64,000 nt of DNA from UBA2033 sp035345875. GTDB lineage: Bacteria > Spirochaetota > Leptospiria > Leptospirales > Leptospiraceae. Under the pieces are notes generated by a model that did not search any database, was not told the DNA's origin, and saw nothing but the letters and a program-made list of their open reading frames with translations. The first letter of the stretch is position 1; each line of letters opens with the position of its first letter. This document shows, in pieces, positions 33,979 to 42,976 of this stretch. A program made the translations under genes and the position numbers. The DNA is taken from positions 23,176 to 87,175 of the forward strand of contig DAORDH010000022.1 in NCBI GenBank assembly GCA_035345875.1. Direction: 5' to 3'.

Positions 33979-36737
33979 TGTTTGATGTAACAGGAAATAA
34001 AATGAAATTTCACGAATCCTCTTCCGAGTGGATTCGTTCTTTTGATCTAAGTGGGATCAAATGTCTTATCGTATGTCGTGGTCCGGTTCGTAAAGAAGCA
34101 ATGGATGTATTTGATGAAATCGGAATTAAAGAATATGGAATTCTACTTTCAGAAAAAGATAGCGTTGTTTATCCAATGGCATATGCACCCGAGCTTAGAA
34201 ACTTTCGATTTATCAACAACATTCATAGAATCTCTGATTATATGGGAGCTGGGAAAGAAGAGAAAGATAGAATTATCAAGCAAATCATAAACATTGCGGT
34301 TACCAACAATTATACTCACATCTTTGCTGGATATGGGTTCATGGCAGAAGACGCTGAGTTTATCGAAGCAATTGAAAATTCAGGCGTTAAATTTATGGGT
34401 CCTGCTTCTAGCGTTGCAAAGCAAGCAGGAGCAAAGGATGCTGCAAAGATCATCGCTCGTAAATTAGGAGTATCTGTAACACCTGGGATTGATAATATCA
34501 CAGCTCTTACACTTCTTAGAAAAGTGGGTGGAAAAGATGGACTTGCAAAGATTGCAAAAGAGAACTATTTAAATTTTTCTTATGACAATAATCTTTCTGA
34601 GTCTGAAAATGCAGATAAACTCTTGCAACTATCGTATGATTCTCATATTGATATCATCACAATTGAAGACCTACAAAAAGAAGCAGAAATCGAATCAGAA
34701 GTAATTTGGAAACAATATCCAAACAACCGTATTCGTTTTAAATACATCGGCGGTGGTGGTGGAAAGGGACAGCGTGTTATCAAAGGCAAAGAGGAAGTAA
34801 AAGCAGCTGTTATGGAAATTCTAGCAGAATCCAAAGTAACAGGTGTTGGTTCTAACAGAAACTTCTTGATTGAGTTAAACATTGAAAACACTCGTCACAA
34901 TGAGATCCAATTGATTGGAAACGGTGAATGGTCGTTAGCCCTTGGAGGAAGAGACTGTTCTTTACAAATGCACGAGCAAAAACTTTTAGAGATTTCTAAT
35001 ACAAGAGAAATGCTAGAACAAGAAATTGCTTCTTCTAAAGATCCAAAAAGAGCTGAAACTCTAAAAGGAGATCTAAAAGTTCTCACAGAAATGGAAGAGC
35101 AATCGGAAAGATTTGGAGCCGCAGTAAAACTAGACAGTGTTTCTACTTTTGAATCGATTGTAGAAGGAACCAATCACTTCTTTATGGAAATGAATACTCG
35201 TATTCAAGTAGAGCATAGAGTAACAGAGATGGCTTATAAATTAAAATTTACAAATCCATCCAATCCAAATGAATTTTTCATTGTAGAGAGTTTAATCGAA
35301 GCAATGGCAATGCTTTCTGTGCATGGCAAAAGAGTTCCTAAGCCACAAAGAATTTTAAGAAATGTTTCTGGGGCAGAAGTGCGAATCAATGCAACTAACC
35401 AAGCACTCCAACCACACGCAGGTGGTCTCATTCAAAACTGGTCTAAACCCAGTGAGTTTGAAATTAGAGATGACCAAGGGATTGGAATTCGAAACCCAGA
35501 TACAGGAGCCTTTATCCACTATCGTCTTGCAGGAGCTTATGATTCAAACGTAGCCCTTCTTGTGAGCTATGGAAATAGTCGTAAAGAAAATTTAGAGAGA
35601 CTCCGCCATATCATTAAAATTACTGAGATGAGAGGAAATGACTTACAAACCAATATGCCAGTTCACTATGGACTGATCAATTGGATTTTAGGTCATGATG
35701 TGATGTTTAAGCCAAACACAAAATTCATGCTCTCATATCTTGCGGCTGTCGGTTCTCTTGCTTCTTTCTTAAGAGACATTGACCTAGAAATTCTCTGGAC
35801 AGAAACAGTGAAGAAAACTTCCAAAGAAGACCCAGCTCTTGGTAAAGCTCTTGCTAAGAAGGTAACACTGATTACCCGCCCGATTAAACTATTATTTAAT
35901 AGTCCACATTTACTCGCGGGATGTATTGGTTTCAATCGCCATAGATCTTGGAAGATTGTAGATGGAAAACCAGAATTTACTCGAAATCCACTTGAAATTC
36001 TAAAAGAACTTTATGAATACTTAGATCTAGAAAGATCAGAAGGCAAAGCTCCTTGCGATGAAATTTGGGATCATGATGAAGAAATTTTAGAAACTGGTCT
36101 TGCATTTTATAGAGATTTACAAAAGATTTCTGGCAAAAACGAGCCGTATTCTTTCTTTGATGACGCACTTAGAAACAATAAAAATCCTGCACCGGATAAG
36201 ATACCGGCTGACGTTTGGGAAAAGTGTATGGGATCTCATGCAGCATTCCAAGTTGGTCTCGATCTAATTAAGATCATTCCAAAAGTAGGAAGAGCATCTG
36301 GATTCTTTGAAATTAGAATGAATGAATCTACACTGGAAGCAGAGATTCCTGAAAAATTCACAAACGCAGAAAGTGTAACTAAACTTGTGAAGTTTTTAGC
36401 TCCACCTCCAAAAGCGAAGTCAGACGAGATCATAGCTCCAATGGGTGGAATGTTCTATGCGAGAGAGGCTCCAAACATGCCTCCTATGATTAAAGTAGGA
36501 GATCATTTCAATGCAGGTCAGCCACTCTTTATCATCGAGGTAATGAAGATGTTTAATAAGATTGTTGCGCCATTCAGTGGAACAATCACAAAAAGCTTCA
36601 TGGAAGACGCAGATGGAAAGATCATTCAAAAAGGACAGCCAATCTTTAAGGTGCAGCCAGATGAAGTGATTGTAGAAGAAACAGAAGAGCAAATCTACAA
36701 TCGCAAGAAAAAAGCAACTTTAGAGCTAATGGCTTAG
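33978..36737 (+). CDS. Biotin carboxylase fused to biotin carrier domain
   Basis: Partner of the carboxyltransferase. It carboxylates its own biotin with ATP and bicarbonate. N-terminal BC fold (CRGPVRKEAMDVFDEIGIK, HIFAGYGFMAEDAEFIEAIE, then GVKFMGPASSVAKQAGAKD), ATP-grasp loop YIGGGGGKGQRVIKG, active-site FMEMNTRIQVEHRVTE. The carrier domain is at the C-terminus with the biotin lysine in IIEVMKMFNK (about residue 858). Differences from ordinary BC: about 70 extra residues between TPG and the Gly loop, a 40-residue charged helix before the active site, and about 250 residues between BC and carrier. Start overlaps the upstream stop (TAATG). Confidence 0.92.
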   Translation: MFDVTGNKMKFHESSSEWIRSFDLSGIKCLIVCRGPVRKEAMDVFDEIGIKEYGILLSEKDSVVYPMAYAPELRNFRFINNIHRISDYMGAGKEEKDRIIKQIINIAVTNNYTHIFAGYGFMAEDAEFIEAIENSGVKFMGPASSVAKQAGAKDAAKIIARKLGVSVTPGIDNITALTLLRKVGGKDGLAKIAKENYLNFSYDNNLSESENADKLLQLSYDSHIDIITIEDLQKEAEIESEVIWKQYPNNRIRFKYIGGGGGKGQRVIKGKEEVKAAVMEILAESKVTGVGSNRNFLIELNIENTRHNEIQLIGNGEWSLALGGRDCSLQMHEQKLLEISNTREMLEQEIASSKDPKRAETLKGDLKVLTEMEEQSERFGAAVKLDSVSTFESIVEGTNHFFMEMNTRIQVEHRVTEMAYKLKFTNPSNPNEFFIVESLIEAMAMLSVHGKRVPKPQRILRNVSGAEVRINATNQALQPHAGGLIQNWSKPSEFEIRDDQGIGIRNPDTGAFIHYRLAGAYDSNVALLVSYGNSRKENLERLRHIIKITEMRGNDLQTNMPVHYGLINWILGHDVMFKPNTKFMLSYLAAVGSLASFLRDIDLEILWTETVKKTSKEDPALGKALAKKVTLITRPIKLLFNSPHLLAGCIGFNRHRSWKIVDGKPEFTRNPLEILKELYEYLDLERSEGKAPCDEIWDHDEEILETGLAFYRDLQKISGKNEPYSFFDDALRNNKNPAPDKIPADVWEKCMGSHAAFQVGLDLIKIIPKVGRASGFFEIRMNESTLEAEIPEKFTNAESVTKLVKFLAPPPKAKSDEIIAPMGGMFYAREAPNMPPMIKVGDHFNAGQPLFIIEVMKMFNKIVAPFSGTITKSFMEDADGKIIQKGQPIFKVQPDEVIVEETEEQIYNRKKKATLELMA

Positions 36738-36748
36738 GGTAGTTAAGA

Positions 36749-36850
36749 ACGAAGAAAAAAGATTACCACAGATAAACACCGATAAAGGATCGATACAGTC
36801 TATCGTTTTTTTATCGGTCAGTTATCGGTGACCTCGGTGGTAATTTCTGT
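36749..36850 (+). repeat. Long palindromic repeat, copy 2
   Basis: GATTACCACAGATAAACACC (from 36761) pairs with GACCTCGGTGGTAAT (36830-36844), with inner TTATCGGT repeats. It is the first DNA after the carboxylase operon and before the TPR gene. Confidence 0.75.
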
Positions 36851-36922
36851 CTGATTTATTGACATCGCCTCTATCGCTAACTCTTGTAACAATCAAATCA
36901 AATCCCAAAAAGGAAAATTACT

Positions 36923-37978
36923 ATGAAAAAAATTATCTCTATTTTTTTATTTGCAATCGCATATTCACAATTAGCCGCTCAAGCGGTAAAGAAAGACTAT
37001 CTTTCTTATAATTGGGTAAAGTATTTTTATTCTAAACAATGGAATGCGTATGGGGAAGAAGTGACCAAGCAAAAACAAGAAGCAGAGAAGTTAAATGCAG
37101 AAGGTTTTAAATTGTATAAAGCTAAAAAAGATGCAGAGGCAATCAAGAAATACGAAGGAGCAATTGATCTTTTTCCAAGTGGAGAGATTTATTATAATTA
37201 TGGAAATAGTCTTTCGAATGTAAAACGCTTAGAAGATTCTGTTAAAGCCTATGAGATTGCTCTCAAATTAGATACTCCTCGTCCTGAGCTTGCTCTTTAC
37301 AATATTGCTTGTAGTTATAGTAGATTAGATAAAGCGGATAACGCTTATAAATACTTAGGAAGTGCAGTCCAGAGAGGATACAATGCATTTGAATACATCA
37401 AAAAAGATCCTGACATGGCGAACTTAAGAAAACAAGCTGACTGGGAAACAAAACTAAAAGCAATCAAAGCGAATGCAAATTATGATGAATCAGCCCTCAA
37501 TGGAAAAATTACAGAAGAAGGTCCAAGGCAGCCTGAATATTTTTATCTATGTAAATCTGGAATTGCTTTGACTGTCGGCGGGGATCAACTCAATTGTGAG
37601 GGAAAAGGATTTGATCGAGGAAAGTGGAAACTAGTAAACGGAGATGTTAAAATCACTTTCTCTGAAACATGTAATCCTGAATATGTAGCCACAGAAGCAG
37701 AGAGAAAAAAAAGAGAAACAGAACCACAATACGAAGGTCAATGCCCTGTGGGCAAACCGAAGTTTGCCGCTTGCAAGAAAGTTGATTCCAAAGAATACTA
37801 CTCAAACCGCAGTTTTACAAGAGAGGACATTCGACCAATGCTTCTTCCTACATCTGATGATCCTGCTGGTATGGTTGGGATGCCACTTTTATTTTCTAAA
37901 TTTAAAAATGGACAAGAACCAAAGCAATGCGATCCAAATTTTAAAGTAAAAGAATTAAAGGATTATAAAGTAGAGTAG
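36923..37978 (+). CDS. Exported TPR protein
   Basis: Periplasmic or surface protein. The signal peptide is residues 1-20 (cleavage after AAQA). About residues 48-165 form three to four tetratricopeptide repeats (KLNAEGFKLYKAKKDAEAIK, IYYNYGNSLSNVKRLEDSVK, ALYNIACSYSRLDKADNAYK). The C-terminal 170 residues are a separate Cys-rich domain (seven Cys) with sequences such as LCKSGIALTVGGDQLNCEG and KITFSETCNPEY, not recognised. AAGGAAAA precedes the ATG. It is flanked on both sides by palindromic repeats. A scaffold role is typical of TPRs. Confidence 0.82.
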   Translation: MKKIISIFLFAIAYSQLAAQAVKKDYLSYNWVKYFYSKQWNAYGEEVTKQKQEAEKLNAEGFKLYKAKKDAEAIKKYEGAIDLFPSGEIYYNYGNSLSNVKRLEDSVKAYEIALKLDTPRPELALYNIACSYSRLDKADNAYKYLGSAVQRGYNAFEYIKKDPDMANLRKQADWETKLKAIKANANYDESALNGKITEEGPRQPEYFYLCKSGIALTVGGDQLNCEGKGFDRGKWKLVNGDVKITFSETCNPEYVATEAERKKRETEPQYEGQCPVGKPKFAACKKVDSKEYYSNRSFTREDIRPMLLPTSDDPAGMVGMPLLFSKFKNGQEPKQCDPNFKVKELKDYKVE

Positions 37979-38010
37979 GCTTCGGAGATTTGAAAAGATT
38001 TATTTAATGC

Positions 38011-38130
38011 CAGTTCGACGTAACAGAAAAATTAAAAGATTACCGCCGATACTAAATAGGATAATTTAAAATTATCCATCGTTTCTTCATCGTTTATTTA
38101 TCGGTGCCCTCGGTGGTAATCAGTTGAAAA
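38011..38130 (+). repeat. Long palindromic repeat, copy 3 (best reference copy)
   Basis: Runs from CAGTTCGACGTAACAG through ACCGCCGAT, an inner palindrome GGATAATTTAAAATTATCC and CATCGTTTCTTCATCG to TCGGTGGTAATCAGTTG. The whole order recurs in copy 7 on the opposite strand, and positions 38096-38130 are identical to 39087-39121. Confidence 0.85.
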
Positions 38131-38178
38131 TGGAAGTGAATCTAGAATCGGGTATATATTTGTTCTGTAGATTAGTCT

Positions 38179-38550
38179 TTAAATTTCGTATAGAGGTAAT
38201 ATTCTAACTCTTGCGGTTGTCGTATCTAAGATTACATGTGCTCCATCTTTTAATGCTATTGAATGTAAATTTAAAACCTTCAATAGTTGATTTCCTAAAT
38301 CTTCAGGTAAAGAGCTTTTTGCTCTAATTAGAACTACACTTGGTTTTTCTGAATTTGATAGAGCTAAAATTGTGCTGAAATCTAAATCTTGTGTTAAAAT
38401 TATGTAATTGTTTTCTTTTGCCCAATTAAAAAATTCCTTATCAGTCGCATTTATGTTTCCTACGCTTGTCCAATGAACGGATTCAATTTCAAATTCTTTA
38501 AAAAATTCTACCCAAGCGGGTGAGAGATTCATATCTATGAGTATTTTCAT
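38179..38550 (-). CDS. DUF5615 PIN-like toxin
   Basis: Probable RNase toxin of a type II toxin-antitoxin pair. PIN-like features: MKILIDMNLSP with the first Asp, ATDKEFFNWAKENNY, ILTQDLDFSTILAL with the next acidic pair, then a short C-terminal half. 123 residues, standard. Its start overlaps the end of the DUF433 gene by 4 bases (ATGA), so they are translationally coupled. DUF433/DUF5615 is a common pairing; activity has not been shown for this family member. No nearby gene suggests a target. Confidence 0.85.
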   Translation of the reverse strand: MKILIDMNLSPAWVEFFKEFEIESVHWTSVGNINATDKEFFNWAKENNYIILTQDLDFSTILALSNSEKPSVVLIRAKSSLPEDLGNQLLKVLNLHSIALKDGAHVILDTTTARVRILPLYEI

Positions 38551-38777
38551 GCAGCCGGAAGTTCTGTTTCAAATTCCATTAATCTCCAAGCAGCATATTT
38601 TAAAGACTCTTGAATATCTTCTAATTCCAAATACGGAAAAGCTTTCAGTATTTCGTCATTCGTTTTATTCGATGCAAGTAATCCGAGAATCATTCCAACA
38701 GTGACCCGCATACCGCGCACGCAAGGCTTACCGCCCATTACGGATGGGTTTAATGTTATTCTTGAGAATTGTTTCAT
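38547..38777 (-). CDS. DUF433 antitoxin
   Basis: Partner of the DUF5615 protein. The ATG at 38777 is preferred; it gives MKQFSRITLNPSVMGGKPCV, the usual beginning of DUF433 proteins, with RGMRVTVGMILGLLASNKTN and DEILKAFPYLELEDIQESLK following (a winged or HTH-like fold). In-frame codons upstream to 38843 are AT-rich and unlike the family. 76 residues, typical. The AGAAAAG upstream is a weak ribosome site. It probably represses its own operon through the inverted repeats upstream. Confidence 0.85.
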   Translation of the reverse strand: MKQFSRITLNPSVMGGKPCVRGMRVTVGMILGLLASNKTNDEILKAFPYLELEDIQESLKYAAWRLMEFETELPAA

Positions 38778-38893
38778 ACTTTTCTTTATATAATGGAAAT
38801 ATTCAATTTGCAAGAAAAATTTAAAATTCGATATTCTATTCATTTATATACCAAAGGACAAAAGTAATTTCCCACAAGGATTTTATTTGAGTA

Positions 38894-38954
38894 GCATTTG
38901 GTATACCGAACCTACTGATGTTCGGGAACACTAAGAAGTGTTTAGACCAAATGC
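38894..38954 (+). ncRNA. Possible structured RNA with three-way junction
   Basis: Outer helix GCATTTGGT (38894-38902) with ACCAAATGC (38946-38954), 9 of 9 pairs. Inside are two hairpins: CCGAAC/GTTCGG (38906-38925) with an 8-base loop and AACACT/AGTGTT (38927-38942) with an AAGA loop. All three helices are perfect. A T-rich stretch (ATATTTTTATTTTT) follows on the plus strand. No known RNA family is recognised; it could instead be a DNA cruciform or operator. Confidence 0.4.
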
Positions 38955-39048
38955 ATATTTTTATTTTTAAAATCGGACTTTTCTTTTAGCGTTTGGTATA
39001 AAATAAAAGAAAATCAACAAGATGATTGCGAAGGTTACTAATAAAGTT

Positions 39049-39121
39049 ACTTAATTTTAAAATTATCAATCGGTTTTGGTTCGTTCATTTATCGGTGCCC
39101 TCGGTGGTAATCAGTTGAAAA
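39049..39121 (+). repeat. Half copy of the long palindromic repeat, copy 4
   Basis: Holds the inner palindrome remnant (TTTTAAAATTATC) and right arm only. 35 bases (39087-39121) are identical to 38096-38130, in the same orientation. Confidence 0.75.
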
Positions 39122-39205
39122 AGGATGCTTTGAATAGTGATCTACTCCCACAACATTCGTCTTCATTTATCAAATAAAATCTGCTTACAGATATATTTGT
39201 AGTAG

Positions 39206-41254
39206 ATGGATTCAAAACAACTCTTTAGATTGGGATTCATGCAATCGATACGATACATACTGATTCCATTCATTTTTGGTTTACTCTTTCTAAACTGTAA
39301 TAAAAAAAATCAATCACCGGATAAAATAATATCTAATATAGCAACTATCGATTCTAACTTCAAAACAACCAATCTGACACCTATATTAGAATATATAGAA
39401 GATAAAGAGGGGAATCTTTCCTTTGAAGAAATTCAAAAAAGAGAGAAAGACTGGTTAAAATTAAAAAATGATGAGTTTACAAATTTTGGATTTAATCCTT
39501 CCTTCTTCTGGATTCGTTTTACTGTTGAAAATATTACAAAAGACAAGCAAAGACCGATTTTTGAAATTAGTTTTCCTCGCCAGGATTATATCGAATTTTA
39601 TTCTGAAACCTCTGGAAGATATGAAACAGAAATTACAGGAGATATATTTCCATTTCACTCTCGTAAGATCAATCATCTTGGCTTTGCATTTGAATTAGAA
39701 ATAGAAGCAAATACGAAAAAGACTTACTTTCTCCGAACAAGAAGTATTTACAATCGATCTATTTTAAATCCACATTTACATACCCAGATAGAATTTCATC
39801 AAAGGGCATCCGAGAGAAATTTGGTAAATGGAATTTTGTATGGGCTAATGGGAATTATGCTCTTTTATAACTTTTTTCTTTATCTTACGATTCGAGAAAA
39901 AGTGCATTTGTATTCTTCTGTCTCGATTGTATTTTATCTACTCATCACACTTGGGATTCATGGGACATCGTATCAGTATTTGTATCCTGATTTTCCTTGG
40001 ATTCAAAACAGAGACTATACAATCTTTACTCCGCTTGTAACCCTCTTTATTGTTTTATATACGAATGAGTATTTAGATTTAAAAGTAACTTTACCTAAAG
40101 TTTATAAAATACTAAAACTTTTTAATGCCTTTACATTGGGTATGGCATTTACATTTCCATTTTTAGTAGAGCAATTTTCAAAATTGATTTTCCAATTTAT
40201 CTTAAACTTTTGCTTTTTCTTTGTTGTATTTGCATTTTTATTAGGAGCTTATTTAAGCGTTAAAAGATATAGACCTGCTTATTTCTTTATGTCTTCTTTT
40301 TCTGTATTTTTTGTTAGTATTGTAATTGCTTTTCTCACTGTGAATACATTTTTACCTGCTAGTTTTTTGGGGTATTGGTCTTTTCAAATTGGTTTTTCTT
40401 CTATGTTAATTCTACTTGCTCTTGGAACAGCGGATAAGATCAATTATCTGAAGAATAATCTAAAAGAAGCAAATGAATTTTTAGAATATAAAGTAGATAA
40501 GAGAACCCAAGAACTAAAAGAAGCAATTGCAAAAATTAAAATTGATTTGAAAACAGCGAGTAAGATTCAAAAGAATATTTTACCTAAAAATAAAACTTCC
40601 ATTCAAAAACTAAAAATCTCAACGGAATACTTACCGTTAGAGGAAGTAGGTGGGGATTTTTATGATATTACAGAATTGCAAAATGGAGTGATTCGAATCT
40701 TTTTAGCAGATGCTACAGGGCATGGGATTCAAGCAGCACTTATGACCATGTCTATTTATTCTGAATACCAAAATATAAAAGAGTATCAACTCGATGCAGG
40801 AGAAATTTTAAATATTTTAAATAAACAATACTACTATCGTTATTATTATTTAAATGCCTATTTTACTTGTATTTTAGTGGATATTGATTTAGAAAAAAAG
40901 AAGATTTATTATTCGTCGGCTGGTCACCCGGATCAGATTTTATTTTTGGAAAACAAAACTACATTACTTAAAAGTTCCGGTAAGTTGATGGGAGTCTTAA
41001 AAGATGTATTGTATAAAACCTGTGAAGAAGATTTTCGGGAAGGAAGTAGACTTCTTTTATTTACGGATGGAATTTTCGAAGAATTAAATAAAGAAGGAGA
41101 AGAATTTGGAGAAGAAAGATTTTTAGAAGGTGCAACGGCTAATCGATATTTGCCCAATGAAGAATTTCCCCAAAAGACAATTCAATCCGTCTTTCAATTT
41201 ATGAATGGTTCTAGTTTACAAGATGATATAACGCTTCTTACGATTGATTATTGA
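39206..41254 (+). CDS. 7TMR-DISM protein with SpoIIE/PP2C phosphatase domain
   Basis: Membrane sensor with serine phosphatase output. The N-terminus has a hydrophobic signal with LLFLNC (possible lipobox) at about residue 31; the ATG at 39206 or the one at 39239 could start it. Periplasmic sensor (about 55-205), seven membrane helices (about 210-415), coiled coil (420-450), then SpoIIE-type PP2C domain (about 455-682): GGDFYDIT, LADATGHGIQAALMTM, YSSAGHPDQIL and LLLFTDGIFEELNKEGEEFG. Such phosphatases act on STAS antagonists in partner switching. It stands alone, after a repeat. Confidence 0.9.
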   Translation: MDSKQLFRLGFMQSIRYILIPFIFGLLFLNCNKKNQSPDKIISNIATIDSNFKTTNLTPILEYIEDKEGNLSFEEIQKREKDWLKLKNDEFTNFGFNPSFFWIRFTVENITKDKQRPIFEISFPRQDYIEFYSETSGRYETEITGDIFPFHSRKINHLGFAFELEIEANTKKTYFLRTRSIYNRSILNPHLHTQIEFHQRASERNLVNGILYGLMGIMLFYNFFLYLTIREKVHLYSSVSIVFYLLITLGIHGTSYQYLYPDFPWIQNRDYTIFTPLVTLFIVLYTNEYLDLKVTLPKVYKILKLFNAFTLGMAFTFPFLVEQFSKLIFQFILNFCFFFVVFAFLLGAYLSVKRYRPAYFFMSSFSVFFVSIVIAFLTVNTFLPASFLGYWSFQIGFSSMLILLALGTADKINYLKNNLKEANEFLEYKVDKRTQELKEAIAKIKIDLKTASKIQKNILPKNKTSIQKLKISTEYLPLEEVGGDFYDITELQNGVIRIFLADATGHGIQAALMTMSIYSEYQNIKEYQLDAGEILNILNKQYYYRYYYLNAYFTCILVDIDLEKKKIYYSSAGHPDQILFLENKTTLLKSSGKLMGVLKDVLYKTCEEDFREGSRLLLFTDGIFEELNKEGEEFGEERFLEGATANRYLPNEEFPQKTIQSVFQFMNGSSLQDDITLLTIDY

Positions 41255-41286
41255 AGATAACCACGGATGGCTAAAAAATTTCATTT

Positions 41287-41505
41287 TTATTTATTGCTTC
41301 TATTTAGTTTACGAACTTTTTCAGCAGAAAATCCATCTCTAAAGGATAAAGGTTTTTCTTGAATGGTTTTATTTAATCTTTTCAGTTTAGCTAGTTTAAT
41401 CCATTCAGAAAGAGCTTTTTCGATAGATTCTGTAATATTTTTACCACCGCTAAATTCTTTTACATCATTGATTAATTGATCTGGTAGAATTGCTGTTACT
41501 TTCAT
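41287..41505 (-). CDS. Orphan VapB-type antitoxin
   Basis: Short DNA-binding antitoxin of 72 residues. The ATG at 41505 is chosen because the palindrome lies directly upstream and the protein then begins MKVTAILPDQLINDVKEFSG, a typical ribbon-helix-helix start. KNITESIEKALSEWIKLAKL is the following helix pair, and PLSFRDGFSAEKVRKLNR the toxin-binding tail. A toxin gene normally follows, but only 32 bases separate the stop from the end of the phosphatase gene, so no partner is present. It may be a remnant or act on a distant toxin. Confidence 0.75.
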   Translation of the reverse strand: MKVTAILPDQLINDVKEFSGGKNITESIEKALSEWIKLAKLKRLNKTIQEKPLSFRDGFSAEKVRKLNRSNK

Positions 41506-41848
41506 CGTAATATAAATACGATACTGTATCGTATTTGTAAAGAAATATTTTACCACGAAGGGCACGAAGATCGAGAAGGTGTAAGTTTTTCATACGGTTG
41601 AAACTTCTGTTTAAAATTATTGTGAGTCTTTTAGAAAAAGATGTTTTGAATTAAACGGAGTAAAATTTGAGATATTATATTCTGATTCGGGAAACCAAGG
41701 TTATGTAACCTCGCCTTCGCATAATCATACAAAGTATCACGTTAAGAATGTTTTTGGGTAAAATTATAAAGCAAATAATTTTCTTTACAAACTTTTCGAA
41801 TGCTGATTCAATTAGAAGAATGATTACCAAGAAGGGGGAACTATTGAA
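41506..41848. other. Divergent intergenic region with CACGAAG fragment
   Basis: Contains the antitoxin operator, a short repeat piece ACCACGAAGGGCACGAAGAT (41552-41571) and AT-rich DNA before galT-like gene. No gene was found. Confidence 0.4.
41516..41534 (-). promoter_or_regulatory. Perfect palindromic operator of the orphan antitoxin
   Basis: ATACGATACTGTATCGTAT, two 9-base arms around one central base, ending 10 bases before the antitoxin ATG. Antitoxins of this type commonly bind such sites to repress themselves. Confidence 0.75.
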
Positions 41849-42976
41849 ATGAGCGAGTTACAACAGCTAGATTTTAAATCAGTAGAGTCAATTTTACAAT
41901 CCCATTCGATTGAGCATTTAGATATGAGAGAAATATCTAAACTTTTTATCAATGAAACATCTATTACAAACTATCGTCCTGAATCTGTATTTCAAATTGA
42001 TCCTAGAAATGGAGAATTGATCGTTTACAATTCTTCTCGTGCTACAAGACCGAACGTTGGACCTGATGGTCTTGAAGAAAAGAAAAAAGAAGCTGAGCAT
42101 TGTCCTATTTGCGAAGGAAAGACTACGGGGATAATGGATGTTACCCACATGAGTGAGGGTTTTAGTTTTATCAATAAGAATATGTTTCCAATATTTTATC
42201 CTCATGATACTGATGTGCCCGGAAATATGGGTTCTGTTTCTTTTGGACTTCATTTTCTACAGTGGACTTCTTCTTACCACCATAGAGATTGGCATAATAT
42301 TTCTCATAAAGATGCTGTGATCGTATTATCTAGATTAGCCGCACTTGAGAAAAAGTTACTTGTTGAATCGAGTGACTTCATGCCTGGATCTATTGCATCG
42401 TCACAAGAGAAGCCAACCTATGGTTATGTTTCTATTATAAAAAATTATGGGAAAGCTGCCGGTGGTTCCTTACAGCATGGGCATCAGCAAATTGTATCTT
42501 CGAATATTATGCCGAAACAATTTTTCAATAATTGGAGTTTTAGAGAAAGACATGGAGTTCATTTTTCCAGATTTTTAATGCAAGAGAATCCAGAGGAATT
42601 AACTGTAAAAGATTATGGCAAAGTAGTGTTGGTTGTTCCTTATTTTATGAGAAGACCCTTTGATATGTTTTTAATTGTAAAAGATACTTCTAAAAAATAC
42701 ATCCATGAATTAAGCCAAGAAGAATTAGAGGGAGTCGCTAAAGGCTGGCAGGATGCAACAAGAATCATGCTTAAAATTCTGAAGCGACTTAGGAAAGAAG
42801 AAGCGTATAACGTTACTGTGAATAATGGACCGGGAGCAGGGCTTTATGTTGAGTTTTTACCATTTACACAACTCATTGGTGGCTATGAAAAAATTGGGCT
42901 TTGGGTATGCCAAGAAAGCCCATTCAAAGCAGCCGAAACTCTTCGGAATTTTATAAATGAATTGGAACCACTCTGA
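41849..42976 (+). CDS. GalT/HIT-fold nucleotidyltransferase-like protein
   Basis: Cytoplasmic protein of the galactose-1-phosphate uridylyltransferase superfamily. A zinc-type CPIC motif is near residue 89. The catalytic histidine motif is GGSLQHGHQQI (His-x-His-x-Gln) at about 208-218, where GalT has HPHxQ. Later NVTVNNGPGAGLYVEFLPFT is a second half of the fold. 375 residues, similar to GalT. The substrate pair is unknown; a sugar-phosphate or ADP-sugar is possible. AAGGGGGAA gives a strong ribosome site. It is convergent with the reductase gene, with stops back to back. Confidence 0.75.
   Translation: MSELQQLDFKSVESILQSHSIEHLDMREISKLFINETSITNYRPESVFQIDPRNGELIVYNSSRATRPNVGPDGLEEKKKEAEHCPICEGKTTGIMDVTHMSEGFSFINKNMFPIFYPHDTDVPGNMGSVSFGLHFLQWTSSYHHRDWHNISHKDAVIVLSRLAALEKKLLVESSDFMPGSIASSQEKPTYGYVSIIKNYGKAAGGSLQHGHQQIVSSNIMPKQFFNNWSFRERHGVHFSRFLMQENPEELTVKDYGKVVLVVPYFMRRPFDMFLIVKDTSKKYIHELSQEELEGVAKGWQDATRIMLKILKRLRKEEAYNVTVNNGPGAGLYVEFLPFTQLIGGYEKIGLWVCQESPFKAAETLRNFINELEPL

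Larger units (their letters stand above)
38778..39205. other. Intergenic region with structured element and repeat
   Basis: About 430 bases upstream of the toxin-antitoxin pair. TTGGTATA occurs at about 38900 and 38995 with an inverted copy near 38853. A predicted three-way junction lies at 38894-38954 and half of a palindromic repeat at 39049-39121. Confidence 0.5.

Noticed and set aside
38894..38954. Integron attC site or tRNA
   Set aside because: No GTTRRRY/RYYYAAC core pair and no acceptor/anticodon layout; only the stem pattern is similar.
38547..39121. Insertion sequence carrying the toxin-antitoxin genes
   Set aside because: No transposase or inverted ends; the flanking repeats are same-orientation copies of a wider family.
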